From positions 248,001 through 312,000 of the forward strand of contig CBDDKZ010000003.1 in the NCBI GenBank assembly GCA_965230415.1: a stretch of 64,000 nucleotides of DNA, in the 5' to 3' direction. Both the position numbers and the translations under genes were made by a program. The stretch comes from CBDDKZ01 sp965230415. Lineage in GTDB: Bacteria; Bacteroidota; Bacteroidia; Cytophagales; JAAEPT01. Under the pieces are notes generated by a model that saw nothing but the letters and a program-made list of their open reading frames with translations, made no database searches and was not told where the DNA came from. Shown piece by piece: positions 53,595 through 62,638 of the stretch (its first letter is position 1; each line of letters opens with the position of its first letter).

Positions 53595-54578
53595 TTAAAA
53601 ATGGAGCTGCTTCAGGTTTCCATCGGGCGTCACGATGAAGTAGCTTTTTGATTCCTTCGATTCTTCCTTTTTGTCCTTGTTCTTTATAGCCAATTTGGCA
53701 GCATAAATAATTTGTATATGTGGTTCGTCTACAATTGGGTTTATTTCCATTTCAAAGTTTTTGTTCATAATAGGCGCATAGTATTGCGAACTACTTTTAT
53801 TGGCCCGGTTTACCTTTGCTTTTCGAAAGAGCTTTAGCTTACTGCTATTGTATGCCTGGTAAGATTCATACATTTCCAGCGGATATTTGATTTCGAAATT
53901 ATCTGTGAATTGGTACGTGAAGTCATTCAAATCACGTTTGCATATATCAGTGTAATAGCTTAGCTTTTTTTTCAATTTGTTGTTTGCCAGCGTGCGCAGT
54001 GAATCGAGGTGATTTTCCAGTTCAGTAGAGTAATAATCTACTTTTACGAGGTCATATACTTCAGAATTGGCACAATACATGATTAATTTGTTGATGAGCT
54101 CCGGGTCATGATATTTGATATGAATGTTCTTTCTTAATTCGAAGCCACTCGGGATCTCATTGTAAGTACTGTGGCTAAAAACTTTTCGTTCTTCATTGTA
54201 TTCATAGGTCTGGACGAATGATATGAGGTCCGTTGTAGAGGTCACACTATCGTGCTTTTTCAGCGCATCTTTTAAAGACTTAAGCCTGTAGTTCATAAGT
54301 GCTTCGGTTTCTTGTGCTGTTTTCCCCGTTTGGGTTATACCAAATATGGCTACATAAGTATCTGCTTTTATATTGGCGAGAATAGTTGTGGTGAATTCTT
54401 GAGATTCAAACGAATTGATACTTAATTGCGGAATGACGTTTTGCGACTTTTTTGCCAGCCTTTCACCATAATTATAATAATTATTGTTGAAATAGTTGAT
54501 GTTACCCGAGTGTTGCGATTTTAGTTGGTGTGCGCACAGCAGTGTGCATGCCATTGTGAAGAAGATAAGCTTTTTCAT
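53595..54578 (-). CDS. Exported SIMPL-domain (DUF541-like) protein
   Basis: 327 residues with signal peptide (MKKLIFFTMACTLLCAHQLK, then SQ). The body has the SIMPL layout: early strand TTTILANIKADTYVAIFGI, a helix with RLKSLKDALKKH, the middle VQTYEYNEERKV and a ferredoxin-like repeat ending KLKKKLSYYTDI. A basic C-terminal extension follows (about 225-327). SIMPL proteins form periplasmic or surface ring-like assemblies of unclear role. Homology judged by pattern only. Confidence 0.55.
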   Translation of the reverse strand: MKKLIFFTMACTLLCAHQLKSQHSGNINYFNNNYYNYGERLAKKSQNVIPQLSINSFESQEFTTTILANIKADTYVAIFGITQTGKTAQETEALMNYRLKSLKDALKKHDSVTSTTDLISFVQTYEYNEERKVFSHSTYNEIPSGFELRKNIHIKYHDPELINKLIMYCANSEVYDLVKVDYYSTELENHLDSLRTLANNKLKKKLSYYTDICKRDLNDFTYQFTDNFEIKYPLEMYESYQAYNSSKLKLFRKAKVNRANKSSSQYYAPIMNKNFEMEINPIVDEPHIQIIYAAKLAIKNKDKKEESKESKSYFIVTPDGNLKQLHF

Positions 54579-54695
54579 ATGTTTTGTGTTAGTTTATCAG
54601 CAAACATAGATGCCCAAAATCACAAGCGCTACTCACATTTAGTGAAGCGAACGTCACAGGTAGGAAATTTGAAGTTAAGCTTAGGGAAAGAGTGA

Positions 54696-56048
54696 TTAAT
54701 CTTCCAAAATAAATTGTGCTGCTCGTTCACCACTGAGGTATGCACCGTGAACCGTCCCTTGATAATGTCTCATTGTAGCTTCCCCTGCAAAATGTAATCT
54801 GCCAACGGGTTGTGCTAAAGTGTCTGCGTTTTTACCTGTCTCACCTTCAGGGATATAGGAATAGGAGCCATAAGAGAAAGGGTCGTGCATCCAGCGCGAG
54901 AACTTAATGGCCTTTGGTTGAGGAGAGCCGGGATACATTTTTTGGAATAGTGTCTGTACGAGGTCTTTCAATTCAGCGTCAGAGTATGCTTCCAGTTTCC
55001 GGGCAAACCGTCCTCCTGTCGTAGCCAGAAGATAGGGTTGATCGGTGTAATGAGCCATATTCACAAAGACCGGAAATTCTCCCAGGTGTTTGGAGACATA
55101 TCCAATGAAGTGTTTTTCTTTGGGCCAGAACACTTCCGGAAATTGGATGGCAATTTTATTCATTAGCCCGAAACCATGTCGGTGAATAGTGTCGAGCTTT
55201 TTGGGTGGTAAAGGTGGGTGAAAATCAATTTTGCCTTGTTTCAGGACACCAAGGGGAACGGTAACCAGACAATAATCAGCAATAACACTATTAGTAGCTG
55301 TTTTTACTTGCACCTCTTTTTTGTCGTAGGTAATGCTTTTTACAAGTTGGTTGTATTTGATGTTTAGTTTTTTGTCAAATGCGTTTAAAATTTGATCAAA
55401 TCCTTCAGGGAACAACACGTCACAACCTCTATATTCTTTATGGTCGTCACCACGAGCACTTAATTTATCGAATTCAATACCTTCATTCATTTCTTCCGCT
55501 GAAATGTACCATTGAAGGTAATTCAATTCTTCTTTTGTTAATTCGTGTTTTTTGGTGATTATTTCTATCGCCTTTTTATATGCGAGGTCTTGCCGCTGGT
55601 CCCATCCGTATTCTCGGGCTTCTTTTAGGATTTGTTTTCCTTTACTAAATATTTGATTACACACGCCTTCGTTAATGAGATTGCCCCGGTCATCATGCAG
55701 TTCAATCTTTTGTCGATCGCTCAGCGCTGTTTTGATTTTCATGCGCCGGGCCAGGTCCCCAACGGGGTTACCATCTACCTTGTGTATCCAGCTAGCCCCC
55801 AGATCAATAGGGACAGACAGGCTACGGTCAGTCCATATACGTCCGCCTATACGATTACGCGCTTCAAGTATAATTACCTTGTGACCATTTTGAACGAGCC
55901 TGTTGGCAGCGGTAAGCCCTGCCATTCCGGCCCCAATTATTACTATTCGTTTAGATGAATTCTTGGAAGAAATCAGTGGTGTGAATGAAGAAAGTAAGGG
56001 CGTTGCTGCTAAAAAGGCAGAAAGTCTGATAAACTCTGAACGCTTCAT
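54696..56048 (-). CDS. Flavin monoamine oxidase family protein
   Basis: 450 residues. An N-terminal segment (MKRSEFIRLSAFLAATPLLS) looks like an export signal with one basic patch but no twin Arg. The FAD-binding GAGMAGLTAANRL fold and EARNRIGGRIWT follow, then the substrate domain, and the C-terminal FAD-contact segment VGRLHFAGEATMRHYQGTVH. It resembles polyamine/monoamine oxidases that produce an aldehyde, ammonia and hydrogen peroxide. Substrate not predictable. Starts at 56057 (ATG) and 56075 (TTG) are also possible. Confidence 0.85.
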   Translation of the reverse strand: MKRSEFIRLSAFLAATPLLSSFTPLISSKNSSKRIVIIGAGMAGLTAANRLVQNGHKVIILEARNRIGGRIWTDRSLSVPIDLGASWIHKVDGNPVGDLARRMKIKTALSDRQKIELHDDRGNLINEGVCNQIFSKGKQILKEAREYGWDQRQDLAYKKAIEIITKKHELTKEELNYLQWYISAEEMNEGIEFDKLSARGDDHKEYRGCDVLFPEGFDQILNAFDKKLNIKYNQLVKSITYDKKEVQVKTATNSVIADYCLVTVPLGVLKQGKIDFHPPLPPKKLDTIHRHGFGLMNKIAIQFPEVFWPKEKHFIGYVSKHLGEFPVFVNMAHYTDQPYLLATTGGRFARKLEAYSDAELKDLVQTLFQKMYPGSPQPKAIKFSRWMHDPFSYGSYSYIPEGETGKNADTLAQPVGRLHFAGEATMRHYQGTVHGAYLSGERAAQFILED

Positions 56049-56126
56049 GTTTATCATAATACGCCAAAAAAGCAATTAGGTTTGTTTTTGGAGTATTTCG
56101 AGGGCTGCGAAGTACAAAAAAAAAGA

Positions 56127-56151
56127 GCCTTCAAACAGCGAATTTGAAGGC
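56127..56151 (-). terminator. Terminator after rny
   Basis: GCCTTCAAA (56127-56135) pairs perfectly with TTTGAAGGC (56143-56151). On the minus strand it is followed by a run of more than eight T residues. It ends the radC-to-rny operon. Confidence 0.85.
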
Positions 56152-56173
56152 CCGGTTTAATAGAGTGAAAATA

Positions 56174-57733
56174 CTATTTTGCATAATTTACGGAGCGCAT
56201 TTCCCGTATAACCGTGACTTTAATCTGTCCCGGATATTGCATGTCATTCTCAATTTTTTTAGATATGTCGAAAGACAGCATTCCTGCTTTATCGTCCGAT
56301 ACATTTTCAGCATCAACCATTACCCGCAACTCTCTTCCGGCCTGAATAGCGTAGCATTTGGTAACGCCATCAAAATTAAGCGCGACATCTTCCAGTTCTT
56401 TTAATCTCTTAATGTACGACTCCATAACCTCACGCCTGGCACCAGGACGGGATCCTGATATAGCATCACATGATTGCACAATCGGAGCTATGATTGACGT
56501 CATTTCGATTTCGTCGTGGTGCGCGCCAATAGCGTTGCATACATCTTTGTGCTCTTTGTATTTCTTTGCCAATTCCATACCTGCTATAGCGTGTGGCAGT
56601 TCCTGGTTTTCGGCTACCTTACCTATGTCGTGTAGTAAGCCAGCGCGTTTTGCTGATTTTACATTGAGACCTAATTCAGCAGCCATAATTGCGCACATAT
56701 TGGCAACTTCTCTTGAATGTTGTAATAGGTTCTGGCCGTAAGAGGACCTGAAGCGCATACGCCCCACCATTTTAATAAGTTCCGGGTGTAAACCATGGAT
56801 ATGGAGGTCGATTACAGTACGTTCGCCTATTTCTACTATTTCTTCATTGATATCTTTGAATGTTTTAGATACCACCTCTTCTATGCGGGCAGGGTGGATG
56901 CGTCCATCCTGAACCAAACGATGTAGCGATAAGCGCGCTACTTCTCTTCTTACAGGGTCATGTCCGGATATGATAATAGCTTCGGGGGTGTCATCAACGA
57001 TAATTTCAACACCTGTCGCAGATTCCAAAGCACGTATATTTCTACCTTCTCTTCCGATGATTTTACCCTTAATGTCATCGTTTTCGATGTTGAATATGGA
57101 AACGCAGTTTTCAATGGCATTTTCTGATGCGGTACGTTGTATAGTCTCAATGACTATTTTTTTAGCCTTCTTTGTGGCTGTAAGACGTGCTTCGTCCTCA
57201 ATATCTTTAATCAAGGAGGTGGCCCTGGTTTCTGCCTCGTGTTTCATGAGCTCCATAAGCTGATTTGTGGCTTCTTCGGGGCTTAAACTTGATATTTTTT
57301 CAAGCTTTTGGGCTTCCTGCTGCTTGATTTTTTCGACCTCCTCCTTTTTCTTTTTAACAATGTCCAGCTGAGCGTTCAGGTTCTCTTTTAAACTTTCCAT
57401 TTCAGCTTCTTTTCTGTTGGTCTGCTCTAATTGTTTAGCCAGGTGCTGATCCTTCTGTTTAAGTTTATTCTCCTGCTGTATTATGTTTTGTTTCTTTTTG
57501 TTTGCTTCCTGATCAAATTCCTGTTTTAGCTTGATGTATTTTTCTTTGGCTTCAAGGATCTTTTCTTTCTTTATGTTTTCTTGTTTTATTTGGGCTTCTT
57601 TTAATATAAGATCAGCTTTTTCCTGTGCTTCCAATGCTTTTTTCTTGTTAGCAGCGCTAAGTCCGTATTTAGCAATAATAAAGCCTATAATTATTCCTAC
57701 CAGGCTGGCACCAGCCACTATGGCATACTCCAT
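56174..57733 (-). CDS. rny: Ribonuclease Y
   Basis: Membrane-anchored endonuclease that starts mRNA decay. The 519 residues contain an N-terminal membrane span (AIVAGASLVGIIIGFIIAKY), a long charged coiled coil (about 30-200), a KH RNA-binding domain (about 210-275, GREGRNIRALESATGVEII) and an HD phosphohydrolase domain (LLHDIGKVAE, GAHHDEIEMTS). Last gene of the operon downstream of zapA, with a terminator 20 bases after its stop. Confidence 0.96.
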   Translation of the reverse strand: MEYAIVAGASLVGIIIGFIIAKYGLSAANKKKALEAQEKADLILKEAQIKQENIKKEKILEAKEKYIKLKQEFDQEANKKKQNIIQQENKLKQKDQHLAKQLEQTNRKEAEMESLKENLNAQLDIVKKKKEEVEKIKQQEAQKLEKISSLSPEEATNQLMELMKHEAETRATSLIKDIEDEARLTATKKAKKIVIETIQRTASENAIENCVSIFNIENDDIKGKIIGREGRNIRALESATGVEIIVDDTPEAIIISGHDPVRREVARLSLHRLVQDGRIHPARIEEVVSKTFKDINEEIVEIGERTVIDLHIHGLHPELIKMVGRMRFRSSYGQNLLQHSREVANMCAIMAAELGLNVKSAKRAGLLHDIGKVAENQELPHAIAGMELAKKYKEHKDVCNAIGAHHDEIEMTSIIAPIVQSCDAISGSRPGARREVMESYIKRLKELEDVALNFDGVTKCYAIQAGRELRVMVDAENVSDDKAGMLSFDISKKIENDMQYPGQIKVTVIREMRSVNYAK

Positions 57734-57784
57734 TTACACTATTAATTTATAGTTCAACCAAAGGCTAAGAGAGGGGAACGGTAT

Positions 57785-58069
57785 CTAGGCTACATTTGAA
57801 ATCATATCCGAAAGTTCATCCAACAGATGAACAGCATGTTGTTTCTCACGTCTTCGTTCTTCTTCAAGCGTGATCTTTTCAACTAATGCATCAAAGGCAG
57901 CCATGGCCAGGAGATCTTGTTTGTCATCAATTCCAAATTGGTTGCTATAGCGCTTTAAGTGCTCATTCAGCAGCTTGCCTGCGCTTCTCAATCGAGCTTC
58001 GTCTTCAGGAGATACCTTCATAGGGTATTCTCTATCTGCTATTTTGATATTAATCGATAAGCTCTCCAA
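57785..58069 (-). CDS. zapA: Cell division protein ZapA
   Basis: 94 residues. The N-terminal globular part (LSINIKIADREYPMKVSPED) and the C-terminal coiled coil (DALVEKITLEEERRREKQHA) match ZapA, which bundles FtsZ filaments at the division ring. The start codon is TTG at 58069. The nearest in-frame ATG would remove the first strand. It is six bases after a small coiled-coil gene and 51 before rny. Confidence 0.88.
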   Translation of the reverse strand: MESLSINIKIADREYPMKVSPEDEARLRSAGKLLNEHLKRYSNQFGIDDKQDLLAMAAFDALVEKITLEEERRREKQHAVHLLDELSDMISNVA

Positions 58070-58075
58070 TTTATA

Positions 58076-58381
58076 TTATTTACTCAAATGCAAAATGCAC
58101 TTGTCAATCTCCTTTATATATTCGTTTATTTTGAGCTTGAGCTCTGTAGTTTTTTCCGTTTTGTTATTCCCTTCTTCCGCCACACTCGATACAATCTTAC
58201 TAATTTTATCTTGATTTTGAAAACTTTTTATAGCCTCATTTTTATCTTCAATGACCTGCTTGAGTTGCTCGTTCTCTTCTTTTATTTTGGCCAATTCACT
58301 ACGAGAATCTTCTAGTAATTGCATTAAATCAATTACGCGTGTTTTTAGTTCATCATATTTCTGTAGGAACAATTCGTCCAT
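58076..58381 (-). CDS. Small coiled-coil protein upstream of zapA
   Basis: 101 residues, almost all coiled coil (LMQLLEDSRSELAKIKEENE, then a heptad run, ending in KLKINEYIKEIDKCILHL). Size and position between pheT and zapA suggest a ZapB-like partner of ZapA, but no motif proves it. It starts one base after the pheT stop. Confidence 0.65.
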   Translation of the reverse strand: MDELFLQKYDELKTRVIDLMQLLEDSRSELAKIKEENEQLKQVIEDKNEAIKSFQNQDKISKIVSSVAEEGNNKTEKTTELKLKINEYIKEIDKCILHLSK

Positions 58382-58382
58382 T

Positions 58383-60797
58383 TTACTTTCTTATGATTGC
58401 ATTGAGCTCTTGTTCATAGGCCTTAATAAGACGTGTCATTGTTTTATCAATAACCTTATCGGTCAGCGTTTGCTTATTGTCCTGTAGGACAAAGCTCACC
58501 GAATAAGATTTTTTACCGTCTTCAATATGCTCTCCGTGGTACGAGTCGAAAGCATTGACTTGTTTCAAAAGTTTGCGCTCTGTCTTTTGAGCAAGTGCCT
58601 GAATTTCCTGGAAGCTGGTAGATTTATCGATGACCAGCGATAAGTCTCTTCGAACTTCCGGGAATTTTGAGACCTCTTTAAATAGTTTGTTGTTATTCTT
58701 TTTAACAAATAAAACCTCGGGGTCGAGTTCCGCATACCATACGTCTTGCTTCACACCAGTTTTATCAGTCCATTTTTCGTTTACTAAGCCTAAATGACCC
58801 AGGCTGTTGTTGTTCGATGTCAGTGTAACGCCCATTTCAAATAATGGGGAATTGCTTTCTTCACTGCTTACGTCTTGAATTCCAAGGCGCTGCAAAATCA
58901 GACCGACGGTGTTTTTTATGGAATAAAAATCGGAAGGGCTTGATGGCGTTTGCCAACTTTCTTCTTTTTTATTACCTGTAATGAATAATATCAGGTTTTC
59001 TTTTTCTTCGTATTGGCCATTTACCAGTTTGTAAGATTTTGCAAATTCAAACAATTTCAGATGCTCTTGCCTACGATTAATATTATGGGCAAGAATCTCT
59101 AAACCGGTGAATAATGGCGTTTGACGCATAATACCCAGGTCTTCACTCAATTTGTTGAGTATGTGTACATTCTCATCGTCGTTTACCAGTCCTGTAGCAT
59201 CGGTATAAGCCGCCTTTGAGAGAGAGTTTGTCATGATTTCCTGAAAACCATTGCCAGCTAATAAATCAGCACATTTTCTTTTTCCACTTTCGTGTGCTTC
59301 ATTGATAGCGGGAGCAAGATAATCTGATCCCATTACATCACTTTCGGCTACATTATCGTATCCATAGATCCTGATGATTTCTTCTACAATATCAGCTTCA
59401 CGCTGAACATCAACTCTATATGGGGGAACGCTGAGGCGAAGAAGATCCCCTTGATCTTCAATGATGTTAATTTCCAGGTTAGACAGAATACGTGTAATGT
59501 CTTCTTTCGGAATAGCTATTCCGATTAATCGGTTTATCCGGTTTATTGAGACTTCAAATTCGAAATTTTCAATAGGCTTTGGGTACTCATCTATAAAAGG
59601 AGAAGTGATGGTCGCTCCCGGGCAGATTTCCAGTATCAGGTTTGTCGCATATTTGAGTGCTTTTAGAGGGATGTTAGGATCGGTTCCCCTTTCAAACCTA
59701 AAGGCCGCATCGGTTTTTAAACCGTGTCTCAACGATGTTTTTCGAACATATTCGGTAGAAAAGTAGGCACTTTCCAGGAAAATGTTCGTTGTCGACTCAA
59801 TCACCCCTGAGTTAATGCCGCCAAAAACACCGGCAATGCACATTGGGTTTGAATCATCACACACTAGTAAGTCTTTATGATGTAATTTTCGTTCAACTTC
59901 GTCTAAGGTAGTAAATAAGGTGTTGTCCGGTAGTGTCTTTATGCATACTTTGCCTGAGGTAATTTTGCTGAGGTCATAAGCATGAAGAGGTTGGCCTAAG
60001 TCGTGTAAAACGAAATTAGTGATGTCAACGATGTTGTTGCTTGGAGCGATACCTATTGACTTCAGTTTATTTTGGAGCCATTCGGGTGAGTCCTCTACTT
60101 TAATATTTTCGATGCTTACACCACAAAAGCGAGGACAAGCGTCCTGATTCTCAATAATTATTTCTACCGGGCTTTGACTTATGTCCGATTTAATATCAGC
60201 AAAGGTTGTTTTTAGTGGTCGGTTCAGAAGTACCTGCAATTCTCGGGCTACTCCATAGTGGGAAGCGGCATCTGCCCTGTTAGGAGTCAGGCCTATTTCC
60301 AGTATGGTGTCATCTTCGAGTTGAAAATAAGAGGCGGCAGGAGTGCCATTGGGAAGGCTTGTTTCCAGAACCATAATTCCGTCATGAGATTTGCCCAGAC
60401 CCAGTTCGTCTTCAGCACATATCATACCTTCGGATACTTCACCTCTGATTTTTGCTTTTTTTATTTTAAAAGAATCGTGACCTTCAGGGTATAAGGTAGT
60501 ACCCACGGTGGCGACTACCACCTTCTGGCCTTGCGCAACGTTTGGCGCTCCGCAGACAATTGGTACAGGCATGTCAGCGCCTATGTCAACAGTGGTCTTA
60601 CTCAGTTTGTCGGCATTAGGGTGTTGTTCACATGTTAATACTTCTCCTATCACAACACCTTTCAGGCCTCCGGTAATGGATTCAACAGTTTCTATACCCT
60701 CCACTTCCAAGCCCGATTTAGTAAGCTTTTCTGCGATTTCATTGAGGTCTTCAGAAATGTCTATATGTCTGGTGAGCCAATCACACGAAATTTTCAT
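58383..60797 (-). CDS. pheT: Phenylalanyl-tRNA synthetase beta chain
   Basis: 804 residues, normal for bacterial PheT. The order is: N-terminal core MKISCDWLTRHIDI, EMAP/tRNA-binding domain (about 40-150, LTCEQHPNADKLS), B3/4 editing domain, B5 DNA-binding-like domain, the class-II-like core, and the C-terminal FDX-ACB anticodon domain (SKFPEVRRDLSLVIDKSTSF). ATG 60797 gives the family N-terminus. A 35-residue extension from 60902 is rejected. It sits in an operon with radC upstream and zapA and rny downstream. Confidence 0.96.
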   Translation of the reverse strand: MKISCDWLTRHIDISEDLNEIAEKLTKSGLEVEGIETVESITGGLKGVVIGEVLTCEQHPNADKLSKTTVDIGADMPVPIVCGAPNVAQGQKVVVATVGTTLYPEGHDSFKIKKAKIRGEVSEGMICAEDELGLGKSHDGIMVLETSLPNGTPAASYFQLEDDTILEIGLTPNRADAASHYGVARELQVLLNRPLKTTFADIKSDISQSPVEIIIENQDACPRFCGVSIENIKVEDSPEWLQNKLKSIGIAPSNNIVDITNFVLHDLGQPLHAYDLSKITSGKVCIKTLPDNTLFTTLDEVERKLHHKDLLVCDDSNPMCIAGVFGGINSGVIESTTNIFLESAYFSTEYVRKTSLRHGLKTDAAFRFERGTDPNIPLKALKYATNLILEICPGATITSPFIDEYPKPIENFEFEVSINRINRLIGIAIPKEDITRILSNLEINIIEDQGDLLRLSVPPYRVDVQREADIVEEIIRIYGYDNVAESDVMGSDYLAPAINEAHESGKRKCADLLAGNGFQEIMTNSLSKAAYTDATGLVNDDENVHILNKLSEDLGIMRQTPLFTGLEILAHNINRRQEHLKLFEFAKSYKLVNGQYEEKENLILFITGNKKEESWQTPSSPSDFYSIKNTVGLILQRLGIQDVSSEESNSPLFEMGVTLTSNNNSLGHLGLVNEKWTDKTGVKQDVWYAELDPEVLFVKKNNNKLFKEVSKFPEVRRDLSLVIDKSTSFQEIQALAQKTERKLLKQVNAFDSYHGEHIEDGKKSYSVSFVLQDNKQTLTDKVIDKTMTRLIKAYEQELNAIIRK

Positions 60798-60867
60798 ACT
60801 TCTTTTTTGTCTGTAAAATCTGTAAAGGTCAAAATTAATGAAAATAGCGTTATATAAGCTACTTTCA

Positions 60868-61473
60868 TTAATATTTTTGAAAGGCCTTTTCTCCGGCTTC
60901 AATTTTTAGTGACAGGTAATTTTCTTTTGGAGGTAAGGGACAAATATAAGCTTCGTTATAAGCGCAATAGGGGTTCGATGCGCGGTTGAAGTCTATTTCG
61001 ACCTGTTTACTACCGGGTTTAAAAAGTACCGGGACATAGCGTCCCGCACCATACGTTTCCTGCCCATTGGTTTCGTCGCCAAATGGTAAAAAATAGTCTC
61101 CTTCGTCTTTGGTACTTTTAAATAAAGTCAGTACACACTTTTGCCCTTTAAGTTGAAATTTTAAGAGGGCATAATTGGTATATACTGTTGATTCGCCATT
61201 TGTATTCATGATAGAGCGCGTACCTCGTTCTTTATCTTCTTCAACTTGAGCTTGTACCCTAAAATGCGTATTTGGAGTGTAAAACTTGGGGCCTTTGAAT
61301 TTTTTCTTGTCCTTAATGGGGGAAGAGGCTGATTTTTTCAGGAAATTGATATATTCATCACGGCTTTTTTGAATGTCTATAGCGTAATTGTCCTGGCCAC
61401 TGTTGAGTGAGTAAAATGCAATGAATGATACGGCAATCGCAATTAAAAGTATGTAAACGAGGTTATTCTTCAT
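60868..61473 (-). CDS. DUF1684 family protein
   Basis: 201 residues with an N-terminal hydrophobic anchor or signal (NLVYILLIAIAVSFIAFYSL). The DUF1684 hallmarks are present: KFKGPKFYTPNTHFRV, LPFGDETNGQETYGAGRYVP, VEIDFNRASNPYCAYNEAY-type Asn/Pro/Tyr block and CPLPPKENYLSLKIEAGEK. Function unknown. It begins six bases after radC. Confidence 0.88.
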   Translation of the reverse strand: MKNNLVYILLIAIAVSFIAFYSLNSGQDNYAIDIQKSRDEYINFLKKSASSPIKDKKKFKGPKFYTPNTHFRVQAQVEEDKERGTRSIMNTNGESTVYTNYALLKFQLKGQKCVLTLFKSTKDEGDYFLPFGDETNGQETYGAGRYVPVLFKPGSKQVEIDFNRASNPYCAYNEAYICPLPPKENYLSLKIEAGEKAFQKY

Positions 61474-61479
61474 AGTTGC

Positions 61480-62175
61480 TCAGATCATTTGAGAATCAAG
61501 AAAGCTAAAATAACCTTTATCTGCAAAAATCAGGTGATCCAATATGGCGATATCAAGTAATTTGGCTCCTTCTTTTAATTTATTTGTCAGTTCAATGTCT
61601 TCTTTACTTGGATTGATGTTTCCGGAAGGGTGGTTGTGAATACAAATAATTGAACTTGCTTTTTGATCAAGTGCATTTTTGAAAACCACTTTAGGGTCTA
61701 CGGCAGTACTACTAAATCCCCCTTTGCTTATTTGTGTTTTTCTAATCACACTGTTACTTCTGCTTAATGTGAGTATCCAAAACTCTTCATGACTTATGTC
61801 GAGCATGTTTTGTTTAAAAAGGTTATACACATCCGAAGAACAGGAAATTCGAATACGCTCTTCATTATCCAGATGTCTTCGACGCCCCAGCTCAAATGCG
61901 CACATTATCGTGGCGGCTTTGGTGATGCCCATCCCCTCAAATTTTGTGAAATCGTTGAAATTAAAACGCGCTAGTTTATTAAGGTTATTTTCTGCGTTGT
62001 TTAGAATGATTTTGGCTAATTCTATTGCATTAAGCGCTGTGTTTCCCGTGCGTAAAAGTATGGCAATTAGTTCGGTATTGCTTAATGAGGAAATGCCCTT
62101 GTTTACTATCTTTTCCCTGGGCTGCTCGTCTTTCGCGAGCTTTTTTATGGTGATGTGGTAATTTTTGTTGTTCAT
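61480..62175 (-). CDS. radC: RadC-like protein (JAB/MPN domain)
   Basis: 231 residues. The N-terminal helix-hairpin-helix region ends in FEGMGITKAATI, and the JAB metalloprotease-like domain has the zinc motif IHNHPSGNINPSKED. The biological role is unsettled despite the historical DNA-repair name. ATG 62175 gives a normal RadC start. A frame opening at 62226 lies inside the rpsT terminator. Confidence 0.93.
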   Translation of the reverse strand: MNNKNYHITIKKLAKDEQPREKIVNKGISSLSNTELIAILLRTGNTALNAIELAKIILNNAENNLNKLARFNFNDFTKFEGMGITKAATIMCAFELGRRRHLDNEERIRISCSSDVYNLFKQNMLDISHEEFWILTLSRSNSVIRKTQISKGGFSSTAVDPKVVFKNALDQKASSIICIHNHPSGNINPSKEDIELTNKLKEGAKLLDIAILDHLIFADKGYFSFLDSQMI

Positions 62176-62195
62176 TTTGGCTATAAATAAGAAAA

Positions 62196-62219
62196 CCCTT
62201 TGCGTTTTTACACAAAGGG
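62196..62219 (-). terminator. Terminator after rpsT
   Basis: CCCTTTG (62196-62202) pairs with CAAAGGG (62213-62219). On the minus strand a TTTTCTTATTT tail follows. It lies between rpsT and radC. Confidence 0.75.
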
Positions 62220-62244
62220 CTATCAATATCTATGCCAATAACAA

Positions 62245-62499
62245 CTATGTAAGGCTTGTTACATATTTTGTAAGCTTTGATTTTTGGTTCGCAGCTTTAT
62301 TCTTATGTATAATGTTCTTCTTAGCCAGTTTGTCTAAAAGTGAACTAGCTTTAACCAAAAGCACCTCAGCTTCTTTTTTGTCTTTAGTGTTTCTAAGCTT
62401 TCTTACTAGAGTACGTGTCGACTTATGTTGGTAGCGATTACGTAATCTTCTCACTTCTGATGAACGAATGCGTTTTAACGCAGATTTATGATTAGCCAT
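62245..62499 (-). CDS. rpsT: 30S ribosomal protein S20
   Basis: 84 residues, strongly basic, with the S20 pattern MANHKSALKRIRSSEVRRLR, TRTLVRKLRNTKDK and KNIIHKNKAANQKSKL. It binds 16S rRNA early in small-subunit assembly. It is a single-gene unit with its own exact promoter and terminator. Confidence 0.97.
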   Translation of the reverse strand: MANHKSALKRIRSSEVRRLRNRYQHKSTRTLVRKLRNTKDKKEAEVLLVKASSLLDKLAKKNIIHKNKAANQKSKLTKYVTSLT

Positions 62500-62536
62500 T
62501 CTCTATGAATTGTTCTTCTTTCTAAATTTCGGACTG

Positions 62537-62567
62537 CAAATTTAGTTATTTATTTAGTAAAAGCAAA
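62537..62567 (-). promoter_or_regulatory. Consensus promoter of rpsT
   Basis: Read on the minus strand: TTTG (62567-62564), 19-base spacer, TAAATTTG (62544-62537). Exact match to the Bacteroidota TTTG / TAnnTTTG promoter with the optimal spacing. The start codon is 38 bases downstream. Confidence 0.75.
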
Positions 62568-62638
62568 TAATGTGTAGTGAAAAACATTTAGGGATATGGA
62601 AGATATCCACTACGCTTAATCGAATTATTGTGTGAGGT

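Noticed and set aside
60798..60902. 35-residue N-terminal extension of PheT
   Set aside because: It is not homologous to the PheT N-terminus, and MKISCDWLTRHIDI at 60797 matches the family.
62176..62226. N-terminal extension of RadC
   Set aside because: It lies within the rpsT terminator hairpin. The ATG at 62175 gives a normal RadC start.
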